The notes beneath the pieces were generated by a model. The model was not told the origin of the DNA, did not search any database, and was given only the letters and a program-made list of their open reading frames with translations. 64,000 bases of DNA. Source: Dysidea avara. Lineage: Eukaryota; Porifera; Demospongiae; Dictyoceratida; Dysideidae. Shown here one piece after another: positions 35,801 to 45,900 of this stretch (its first letter is position 1; each line of letters opens with the position of its first letter). The stretch is taken from contig NC_089276.1 of assembly GCF_963678975.1 (NCBI RefSeq), forward strand, positions 2,997,445 through 3,061,444, written 5' to 3'. Both the position numbers and the translations under genes were made by a program.

Positions 35801-38800
35801 TTAAAGTTTTTGCTATTTGATCTACTTTTCAGTACTGGCGACGACATTCCTGGCACACCAACTGCCCAGGTACACAATGCACAGCATCTCCTCTCTCTTC
35901 ACTAGCTTTGTTGATAATTGCACATACCTTTTCACCTAGGGTAACTTTGGATAATGCTTCAATAGGTTGATTGTAAATGACACACTCTTCTGACACCTCC
36001 ATTTCTTATCCATTGAGATCAGAGGATGACACTTTAGCCACTTCAATTGTCTCACAAACCTTGCCATACAATAAAACAAGAAAGCTGCAAGGATTGTCAT
36101 GCACGTAGCTATAGTACTAATTTGATTTCCCTATGACTGTTCCAAGTGAATTAAAAGGTATTGAAGCAGTCTAAATTATAAATGTCTATGAGCAGGGGCG
36201 TAGCCAGGGGGGGGGGTTCAAAGGGTTCGGACGAACCCCCTTTTCAGAGTTAAGTTTTTTAAATAGTGATACTGGTTAACTAGAACTGAATTAACTTACA
36301 CAAATCCACTGAAATGGGTAGCTACAGGTCTTCAGGCAGAGGAATTCAAGTACCTCTACTCGCTATTGCGAATGAATTTATAAGAATACACATGTTTACA
36401 CGTGTACACGTGTTTACATGTGCACACCTACGAAATAAATGAAGCGTAAAAGTGCTACCTCAGGTGGCATTCTAAAGTTTTTTTCGAAAAGAATCCATGC
36501 AGAATCTAGAAGGCCAGATTCTAGTAAGTTGTAGCACATAGGCATATTTCTTTGCAAGAATTTTGTGGCCCCCCCGCTGTGGAGATTCTATACTTAGGGC
36601 AGAACCCCCCTTTTGGAAATCCTGCCTACGCCCCTGTATGAGTATGTCTAAATTTTTTAATAGTGCATCACAAATCATAGTAACACAAATATAAAAGTTT
36701 AGCAGAAAAACACAGCATTTATTAGACACCTACCGCGTTATTCTTCGATATTCTGTACAGCAACAAAGAAAGACACTGTTTCTCTTCTTTATAATACCAA
36801 GTAAACAACAACATTAGTTATCATGACAACAATTATTGGAACATTATTACCCAGCTATAATCATGATAATAATCTAACTCTATACTACTAGAAAAGTTGC
36901 CAGACATATTGTTCTGCAGTTAGTTGAACAATAAAGCTAAGACCTTTAGAGTTGAGCTTTTTGCTTACAGCTGGATGCCATTTGTTGACATGAATATGAA
37001 TATACTTTATTTGTACTTACCATTACACTAGCTACATTCACATAGCAATAAAAGTATACAGTTTGCGATACAATTAGTGGATCTGTGCAGCCTTCTGTAG
37101 AATGACTGCTCTGCTCCAAACAACTAATGGTACACTCTGGTTTCCATGGCAACATTTAAGTCTGAAAGTACTGCAAACTCCTTTTTCAGTCTTTTTCACA
37201 ACATAAAGTGTGCTTCAGGCAACAAAAGAGCACCACTACATTGAAAACTGTAAAACTAATTATGTGCATGGACAAGCCCAATTTTGACCAGAAAAACTGT
37301 TATAACTTTTGAACGAAATGAGCTATTAGATTCAAACAAATGTCACGTTGTTCCTTTCAGTGAGACCATTCACTTGATACCAAGTTTGACTAATTTGGTT
37401 GATATATGAATGAAATATAGACGGAAATTTCATTTTTGCCAAAAATGGCCAAAAAAGGTCACCAAAAGGTCACTTTCCCTTAATGGGATTCCTTAAGACT
37501 TTTGATATATGTTATAGAGAACATTTATCTGTGCCAGAAACTGTTAAGAAAGCTTGTGTTGCAATTAGTTAAAAGTTGACCACTTTTTTTCCATAAAATG
37601 ACTGGACTAAACCTGGAAGTGGTCTAGAACAAGTCGGTTTTTTGCTGAGACAGTCACAAATAACAGCTGACTTGTCCCCTAGCAACCTCAAGTACCAAGT
37701 AGAGTGTCAGTTTACAACATATTTCTGGCTTCTTTACCTGATAATTACATCACCAATTAGCAGTAGCCCAATTATGGTAAAGTATGAAGTCCATGCCTGC
37801 CCATAAGGTGGCCTGATTTCCAGCTCACCTTTGAGATCTTCAAGTTCAAAACAATCCTTTGCCAATGTGTATGTGTGAGAGTTTCTATTGTTGTAGCTGA
37901 TTGGAAAGTACATGAACGAGGAGATGGGGTAGTGGCCTTCCAGAATGAACAACATCCTGGCAAGTGGCTGCGTATCAAAGATGGTGAGACTAATGTTGGG
38001 GTAAGCAGCAAACTGAGATGTGTGTACAGTCTCTGAGGTAGTCTTGTGTGCCTGTGTGGGAATGGCAAATATATACCATCTGGTCCACACATATCTGGTA
38101 TGCAAGACAACCTATGGTAGCCTTTCTGATTCAATGTAACAGCCATTATATTGACTTCTAAATGAGATACGAATTTAGTATATATGCTGTTTCAATTTCA
38201 AAGTTGAAACCTTTAAAAGGCTGGTTTTTCCCAAAGACAGCCGCATTCAGTCTACTTCTAATAGGGTGATGGTGGCCTCTTTTGCAACTTCATAGTCCAT
38301 GAACTCGGTGAGTGAACTGGTAGTTTATCGTAATTTGACCCTCCATCATACAGAGGGGTTTATTGCACTGGAGTCAAGCAAGAACCCTGGTCAACATGTT
38401 GGTATCCGACCTGATGGTACAGTAAAGCCACCGACAGAGACAGGCAAAGGAGAACATGGCCAGTTTGCAGTGATAATCAAATCAAAGGTAACTACTCAGT
38501 GATAGTTGACACACAACTAGCTCTTCTACTCTAGGGTCCCCATCATAAGCCAATGATGCCATCTGCTCATGTGAGAAATCAAACTGTGATCTATAAAATG
38601 CTCACCATCAGATCCTTTAGCTACTGAAACAAGGAGCACATGTTCACTTGATCAGCAAGAGTTGTGGACGAGGAATTCAGAATGAGATTGTTGATGTGAC
38701 TGGAAATGCACGAAGTGGACAATGGAGTATGTGTGTGTGTGCGTGTGTTTGTTGTAGTGAGCATAAATGACTGGGAACACTACGTGACGTGTGTTATGTT

Positions 38801-40933
38801 TAGTGTTAAAAGGTTGGGTCAATCCAGGTCACATGGGTATATGGTTTAGTGAGTTTTATCAGCATGATAGAATATCCAAGTCAACCCCACTTATGATTTA
38901 CCATATAGCCAGAAATTTTCGGGGGACAAAACTATCGTGAAATCATGATTTTCACGTGCTTTTTTTTTAATTCACAAAGGCCTAAAAAACATTTGCTTAG
39001 GTAGTAGCTACATGTATTTAACCTCAAACATCAAACATTTTACGGCTATATTTTCATGAAGCTGTCAATACTCGTGAAATTGTGAAAATTTGGTCCATCG
39101 AAAATTTCTGGCTATACAGTATTTCACCAAGATGGTGCTTATACGTTATAAGTGAAAGCAAGAGGACAAACTGAAGTCTAAGAGCAGTTTTCAATTACAA
39201 GCAAATGTGACTGTCTACACAAAAAGCCTGGCATGTTCACGTTTCAAATTCCATTTGTTGGCTGTTGTCTATCAGTTGGAGTGGACTGCCAAAGTTTCAC
39301 ATTAAATAGTCTTTCAGTTATATAATGTAGAGGATAGCAAGTAACTGATAATGTATTAAATGTAAGAATGAAAATACAACTGCCTTGTTTTTTTCTTGCT
39401 CCAGAACTTGTTCTAGTTGCACTTTTAAAATGTCCAATTCCTGTTAGCCCTGTGAGCACTTCAAATCAACAATGTAATAATGATAACTAATTAGGGTACT
39501 GAGTTAGTAGCAAATTGGTGACCACTACTTGTCATTTTCGAATGCTGATATCTTTATAATGGTTTGGCTTTTTTTCACGAAAATTTTAATTCATATATAT
39601 CAAACCTCACCGAACGTCATTGATAGTTTGTACAGGCACACATGGAATATTTTTAAGCAGTGCTATTAGTGCATTGCAATGTGAAACCTTTTTGTGCTAT
39701 AAAACTGTTGTGTGTACCAAGTGAATGTTGTTCCGTATAAGCCCTACACACAGCAACAACATGTTTTTTGTCATGTGAACTTAGATGGCAACAACACATT
39801 CAAGCAATTGATACACCAGGACCCATGTAAACTGATACAATTATATTATACTCCAATCAACTAGTTTTCTTCCCCAGGTGCTCGTAATGGATACCTGCTA
39901 TTAACTAGAAGGCAAAAATCATTTCTCCATGTCTCACAAAGGGGTGGAGGTTCAGGTGGGTCCCAGACCTTCGCCTGTGAGACATGGTACAGCCTCCTGT
40001 GGGGGGTTACTAGGACTGCCTCGTAGCACCTGAGTAGTGCACAGTTGGCCCAATCAAGTGTGTAGGTAATCTGGACTGCTAACTGACCTCCTCTTTTCTT
40101 TTTATGACATCATTGGTCAGCAAGATAGAGTCTGGTGAATTACTGTTGGCATAGTTGTGTTCACAGATGAACAGTTACCATAGTTTCTTGCTGTTCAATG
40201 AAATTAAATCCACCATATTTCGGTGGAAATTCACAACTTTGTCAGCACTAATTCGCCAGACCCTATTTCACGACGTCACCAAAAATAGAGGAGACAAGAT
40301 AGCGGTCTGGCCATGTGAGACTACTGTGTAGGTGTGACCTTGTATACAGTAGCAGTAGCCAAAGGCTTTGCATGCGTATGTGTTGTGTGTATGTGGTGTG
40401 TGTTGTAGTAATATGTTGTGTTCTTCAGGTGTGTTTGTTGTTGAGGTGAGGGGATCAGGCATGATAGCCCTCCACAGCATGAAGGAACACAACAAGTACC
40501 TGCGTATTAAGGATGGAGAGTTAAACAATGGTGGCACTGGAGGAAAGTGGTGTGATTTTTATGTGCACGGTGTCGGTATGTGATGAAATGTGAACATGTA
40601 ACTGTAATTACCACTTCTTTATGCACCACAGAAAATGGATATGTAGTGTTTGAGTCTTGTCAACATCCAGGGTCACATGTGGGCATCTTGCCTGATGGTT
40701 CTGCTAAAAATCCCAGTGAGACTGGTGTGGGAGAACATGCACAATTCTGGGTGATCGTCAGTAAATTGGTAAGCGATGTTATTAAAGATGTCTACTGTGG
40801 TGTTTCCTGTCTTGTGTTCCAGCCTGATCCTAATGCTCTGAGTGCTTCTGTACCTGAAAAACAAGCTACACCTGTAAAACAAGCTACACCTGTAAAACAA
40901 GCTGAACCAGTAAGTGTTACTGTAAACATGTAG
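32846..40933 (+). CDS. Gene A: two-domain beta-trefoil-like protein (10 exons)
   Basis: Unnamed family. Exons: 32846-32878, 32925-33036, 37897-38000, 38265-38307, 38354-38487, 38535-38570, 38621-38726, 40429-40575, 40632-40768, 40823-40909 (or read-through to TAG at 40931-40933). All junctions are GT-AG; 313 codons join without a stop. Three repeats per domain: AVVSLWSKTRGTHVFINDEG; VAFQNEQHPGKWLRIKDGET; EGFIALESSKNPGQHVGIRP, then again LLKQGAHVHLISK, GMIALHSMKEHNKYLRIKDG, ENGYVVFESCQHPGSHVGIL. Each repeat ends in a hydrophobic strand (WKVH, FIVH, FAVII), as in beta-trefoils of the fascin/FGF/ricin-B type. No signal peptide or membrane segment, so a cytosolic protein or unconventional secretion is possible. 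The last exon has VKQATP repeats. Intron 2 is 4.9 kb because transposons sit in it. Paralogue B continues into two more domains; A may end here or be truncated. Confidence 0.75.
33076..33363. mobile_element. MITE in gene A intron 2
   Basis: Inverted ends AGGCCACTCCAACTTGATTT (then CCTGCTTCCCGTCCA) and the matching right end at about 33330-33363. Related to the AGGCCACTCC family at 27142. The gene B intron reads straight through at the same point (GTGACCTCG at about 43220), giving an empty site. Confidence 0.75.
33484..34019. mobile_element. TAGTCTC-type foldback element in gene A intron 2
   Basis: Ends TAGTCTCACGTGCCAGACAG and complement TAGTCTCGCATGCCAGACGG, with arms of about 75 bp reaching TGGTCACTGTTGCAC. 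Flanked by the 11-bp direct repeat CCACACAACTA (33473-33483 and 34020-34030). The termini match those of the 30871-32431 element, so it is the same superfamily. Absent from gene B. Confidence 0.8.
34600..36150 (-). pseudogene. XPG-like nuclease protein remnant of the Academ-like element
   Basis: Reading 5' to 3' on the minus strand: zinc-binding pieces (LVCQECRRQY near 35850, DCFFCDEPAI near 35650); a nuclease-like block at 35179-35379 (GDADVMIVQKVAESA and VGDDTDLLVLLCYH with the paired acids of PIN/XPG domains, then KPEQNKPLRNLECG); a degraded block in another frame that still shows LGCDTTSQLYGTGKG; and a Cys-rich tail at about 34600-34720 (CTCKKYNAKCSLACGNCKGT). Several frameshifts and stops separate them. 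A 43-bp direct duplication lies at about 35717-35802. Presumed DNA-cleaving accessory protein of the transposon, now dead. Confidence 0.6.
36193..36636. mobile_element. hAT-type MITE nested in the Academ-like element
   Basis: Ends CAGGGGCGTAGCCAGG and CCTGCCTACGCCCCTG, flanked directly by TATGAG on both sides (6 bp; hAT usually gives 8). Subterminal G/C runs pair as well. No transposase. Confidence 0.75.
38904..39116. mobile_element. Tc1/mariner-type MITE in gene A intron 7
   Basis: Ends TATAGCCAGAAATTTTCG and CGAAAATTTCTGGCTATA. The homologous gene B intron (about 44830-44880) lacks it. Confidence 0.75.
40070..40321. mobile_element. Gene A-specific insertion with TAGTCTC-type right end
   Basis: The intron matches gene B up to GTGTGTAG and again from TGTGTAGGTGTGACC. 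The 250 bp between are absent from B. The right end reads GGTCTGGCCATGTGAGACTA, like the foldback elements at 30871 and 33484; the left end is degenerate. Confidence 0.55.
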
Positions 40934-40962
40934 CCCCTGTTTATTTCCTGAGGTAGATTAAC

Positions 40963-42640
40963 AACAAGGGAGATAGGTCTGTGACCTCTACCAACTACTG
41001 GCTCTGGATGTTGATAGCTATTGTCACCAGTTACTGCTGTTATGTTGTCTACAATAAGATCAGTGACAAGCAATAGTCCAGCCATAGGAAATTCTTTAGT
41101 TCAATTAATTCTTCATGACTATTAAAAGTACAAATTATTGAATTATGTCACAGTGCTATGCCGTAATTGGAAGGTGCATGTTTGGGTACTGAAGCACCCC
41201 TCAAAAAATTTAATTGGCTAGGTATATATCACTGTTAATAGTTGTATCTTAAGCATATACAGTGCAAAGGTAGAAAGAACAAGGGGAAGGGCCAAAATCA
41301 CCTTTGTAAGAGAACATCCGTCACTCTATTGTCATCGAATTATGTAAATTATATACCTCCAAGTGTTCATGTACACTTAATTGCATTGATCATTTCAGTG
41401 ACCTGCTTAAGTTTAGGGCTGAAAACTGAAAAAGATTGATATACTCTTATAGAATGCTCAAATACCCAAATAGAGCAGTCGAAGCGCTTCATAAAAATGT
41501 GTAGCCAAGAGAGAGGAAACCATCAATTATGATAATGATGAAAGTACATATAATTAAAGATAGTACTGAGCGATACTGCCATTTTAGTATCACGATCGAT
41601 ACTAAAGCCACTATTCACGATACTGAATAGTTCACGATACTTACAAATCATAGCTGGTGCCACATAATGTATTGCTCAGCATTCCTGCAAGAAGTACTTA
41701 TAGGTGATAGCAAACTAGCCACTATCATCCTTGTTTACAGTAACAGCTTTGAGGTTGTTATGGTGTTCACACCTCTAACCAGATGGGTGGACTTTATCAT
41801 ATACAAGGATTCTTAGCCAACCACTGCATAACAAATGGATTTTAATGACAGTAATGTACAGGCATGGTATCACGATAGTTAATAACAAAATATCGCAATA
41901 TCGATACTTTCAAAATATCGCGATATATCGCTAAAACGGTAGTATCGCTCAGCCCTAGTACTTGGTCACATGCAACCATATAATATGGTCCTAAGGAAGA
42001 ACCTGCATGGGCATGGCAAGATGCAAAAAAAGTTTTGCCTGCTGTGGGAATCAAACCACCCACTGTATCAAGCAAGTGTTTAAGGCTGTTTTGTACTCGT
42101 TTTAAATGCTGTATGTTCATTATACTATGTTGCTTCAGTGTTAATACCTTTGACTAAAAAGTCGGTGTTGTAGTTGAAATGCCTCAAATTGCACTTAATT
42201 TTGAGACACTGTAGATGCTAAGATGGCTACAGCTTCTGGGGGGCCAGACCCCATGCTACCAGAGATTCTATACTCTGGTCAGTCCCCCCCCCCCTCCCCA
42301 TCAACTACTTCCTCTGCTACTGGCGCAGATCCATTGAATACCTTTTATGATACATGACGTTCAGACAAAGCCACTTGACCAACCATTATATGTTGTGTAG
42401 TAACAAGTATTCTGCAAAGTACACCATACATGTACTGACGTCACATGGCAAACTGTGAATTATCCTAACAGTGAGTAGGTGATCCTTCTTCGTGTAATCA
42501 TGTTACTTGGCAACCAGCACCTAGCAAAACCATTTTCAATGACATTACCTAAATAACATTGTTATGGTTTTGAACACCTGTGATGTGTGCAGTGTGTGTA
42601 ATGTTGTCGTATGACTTGGCTGTGGGATACCAATAATTTT
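40963..42640 (+). repeat. Gene A/B intergenic region, duplicated upstream
   Basis: Matches blocks in 26589-29480 (see that entry), with the 29145-29330-type block present near 42410-42600. A TAATAATAGTGGGG hairpin lies near 42735-42765. No gene inside. Confidence 0.55.
41561..41957. mobile_element. hAT-like MITE between genes A and B
   Basis: Ends TAGTACTGAGCGATACTGCC and complement TAGGGCTGAGCGATACTACC, with ATCGATAC/ATATCG-rich interior. No clean target duplication is visible. Confidence 0.65.
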
Positions 42641-42839
42641 AAACACCAATCCATTCACGCCAGGTCTATATTCCACTCTAGTTAGCCATCTAGGGTGTCA
42701 ATATTATGTAATCCTGTTATCAACAGTACAGTTAATAATAGTGGGGTTCCACTATTATTAATTCTTGCTATATCTGTGATAACAGGCAGCCAACACGAAG
42801 TCCAGTGTTTGCATTAACCCCAGTGTACCCCATGCAAAG

Positions 42840-42984
42840 TTTTAGCTTATTTCTGCGGACGTGGGCAAGATTAATCATTATAAATCACGTGAATGACGTA
42901 ACAGTCAGGTATAAAAAGAACGTTTCCCTTCTCACCTGCCTGTTACTGTTGTGCAGAGTTTGGTGAGTGTTGTTGAGAAGAAGC
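42840..42984 (+). promoter_or_regulatory. Gene B promoter region
   Basis: In order: GGGCAAGATTAATC, TAAATCACGTGAATGACGTA (E-box core next to a CRE-like TGACGTAA), and TATAAAAAG at 42910-42918, 67-75 bp before the ATG. The first two blocks are conserved upstream of gene A. Factor identities are inferred from core motifs only. Confidence 0.55.
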
Positions 42985-45900
42985 ATGGCTGGTTTTGGGC
43001 CTTGTCACTCTGCAGGAGTAAGTATTGATTGTTTGGTATTATCACACTATTTGACCTCAATTGTTTTTTTTTTTAGAGTTTATTGTGCGATGGAGCCGTA
43101 GTCTCGCTGTGGTCGAAGGCACGCGGTACACACGTCTTCATCAACGACGAAGGAAATGTTCACGGAGACGGGCAGCGTCACAAGTCAGGTTAGCGACTCT
43201 AGCAAGTTGTGTGTTGTGGTGACCTCGTACGGAACCGCATCCTAGAAAGGTCAAAGGTGTAGACCCCTGGTTTCCTGCCTGCTGTCACTTACCCACTACG
43301 CAACCTGGTCTTGCTTGTTTCAGCATAAAACTTTTGGGAGTGAACACATGTTCATCTTTTGAGTACCATGTTTGTGTGCCAGAATTTTGTTTGCTAAATC
43401 TATGGGTGTTTTTATCTTATGAAATAACAGCTGACTTGTCCTCTAGCAACCTCAAGTTACAAGAGAAATCTGTTTACAACATAATGTAGGCTTCTTCACC
43501 TGATAATTGTATCACCAATTAGCACTAGCCCAATTATGGTAAAGTATGGAAGTCTATGCCTGCTGGTAAGGTGGCCTGATTTCCAGCTCACCTTTTGATA
43601 TCTTTCAAGTTCAAAACTTTAATGCATTAAGTGTAGAACATTTTAAATCTTTACTATATCTGTATAATATTATAACTATAGTGTGCTTTTTATACTCAAT
43701 TTTGAGGTCTTGCATAGTAATAAATATAATAACCTTTTACCAATATGCATGTGTGAGAGTTTGTTGTTTTAGCTGAATGGAAAGTACATGAACGAGGAGA
43801 TGGGGTAGTGGCCTTCCAGAATGAACAACACCCTGGCAAGTGGCTGCGTATCAAAGATGGTGAGACTAATGTTGGGGTAAGCAGCAAACTGAGATGTGTG
43901 TACAGTCTCTGAGGTAGTCTTGTGTGCCTGTGTGGGAGTGGCAAATATATACCATCTGGTCACTTTCCACACATATCTGGCATGTATGAGAACTCCAGTC
44001 TTAAAGCCTTTTTGATTGATATATCAATGTGACAGCCATAACTTGACTTCTGAATGAGATATACAAATTTAGCATATTATTGTAGAATTGTTCAATTACA
44101 TTTGAGTTAAACTTGAAACTTTTAAAAGTTTTAAAAGGCTAGATAACACTGGTTTTCTCAGAGACAGCCACATACAGTCTACTTCTAATAGGGTGATGGT
44201 GGGCCCTTTTGCAACTTCATAGTCCATGAACTTGGTGAGTGAATTGGTAGTTTTTCTCTCTTGTAATTTAATTCTCAATCATACAGAGGGGTTTATTGCA
44301 CTGGAATCAAGCAAGAACCATGGTCAACATCTTGGTATCCGCCCTGATGGAACCGTCAAGCCACCGACAGAGACAGCCAAAGGGCAACATGGCCAGTTTG
44401 CAGTGATAGTCAAATCAAAGGTAACTACTCACTGATGGTTGACACACAATTAGCCCTTCTACTCTAGGGTCCCCATCATAAGCCAATGATGCCATCTGCT
44501 CATGTGAGTAATCAAACTGTGGTCTATATAATGCTCACCGTCAGATCTTTTAGCTACTGAAACAAGGAGCACGTGTCCACTTGATTAGCAAGGGTTGTGG
44601 ACGAGGAATTCAGAATGAGATTGTTGATGTGACTGGAAATGCACGAAGTGGACAATGGAGTGTGTTACGTGTGTGTGTTGTAGTGAGCTCTGGGTAGGCT
44701 GTATTGAGTTGAGAGTTAAATGACTGGGAACACTACACTTGTAATGCGTGTTATGTTTATGGTTAAAGCCATGTTATCTGGGTTATCTGGGTCACATGGG
44801 TAATATTTTGTCCTGGTTCAGTAAGTCTCATTGGCTTCATAGTCAAAGATTATGTTTTATTTTGCGTATACGTTATAATTGTGGCAGGAAAACTGCTCCT
44901 AGACTTCAGCTTGTCCTCTTGCTTCCACTTTATGATAAGGCACCATGTTCACATTTTAAATGCCATTTTGTTGGCTGTTACCTAGCTAGTTAGCTAGTTA
45001 GCTAGTTACAAAGGAGTGAACTGTTGAAAGTTTCACTTTCAGTTATATAGGGGACAGCATATGGTGTCAAGTAACTGATAATGTATTATATTAAGAATTA
45101 AAATCCTGCCGCCTTGTCTTCCAGCTATGCTTCAGAACTCATTCTTTAATAATGTGTGTCCAATTCCTGTTAGCCATTGTGAACAAGTCAACAGGAAATG
45201 TAATAATGCTAACTAACTAATAGGGCTGTACCAATATTATGAGTATCGGTATTGGTCAATTGCAAGTCTACTACAGATATTTCACTCAAGTTATGCATGA
45301 CGTGCTGAGTGAAAACTGGCCGTTTTCACAAAATTCTATTTTGCCATGGTTTCATATTGAAATATACTGGGTAAAAGTACACGTGCTACATGAAAATTTT
45401 ACGCACACTTTAATCACGTTTGTATGCACTGAAATTAAGCTCAAATCTATACACCAATGGATTCGCCTATTTATGGAGAATAAGAAAATCTTTTGTTTCA
45501 TGTTCGCACAGCAAAGGATATGTGAGCTATGGGTGCTTAATTACAATGCGGTAAAAACAATGTTCACCATCGTCATTTCTTAGTTTGAATGGCCTTCTTT
45601 GTCAACATGGAGGAGTACAGGGAAAGCACTATACCTTAATTGATTTACCAGTTCATGGTGCACAGATTGAGCCAGTCCCATCTTCGTAGCTTGTTTCAAT
45701 CATAAGTTATGATCAATTATCTAAGTGCCTGTAATTTATTTCCCGTATTGTTGCTGTACAAATCACTGTTCCAACTGTCAGGTACTATAACTCCAAGATT
45801 AATCACAAAAGGCTGAAACTTTGGCTGCATGTCCACACTTTTGTTACTATAGATAATTAGTGAGATGCAATAAAATGGAATAGACCAGTTCATTTAATGC

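Larger units (their letters stand above)
34029..37619 (-). mobile_element. Academ-like 3.6-kb transposon with about 340-bp inverted repeats
   Basis: Arms at about 34029-34365 and 37280-37619 are inverted copies with modest divergence, starting TAGTCCAGTCAATTTATGG and complement TAGTCCAGTCATTTTATGG. A 3-bp duplication AAC flanks it (34026-34028 and 37620-37622). Gene B has the unoccupied site CGCAACCTGG at about 43300. The interior holds a decayed minus-strand gene with XPG-like nuclease motifs. A 3-4 bp duplication and XPG-type nuclease fit the Academ superfamily; the assignment rests on those two points. Confidence 0.75.

Noticed and set aside
37734..38146. Antisense ORFs of 123-124 residues (also at 43696-43972)
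   Set aside because: They lie opposite the second-repeat exon of genes A and B; the sense strand has conserved splice sites and phases.
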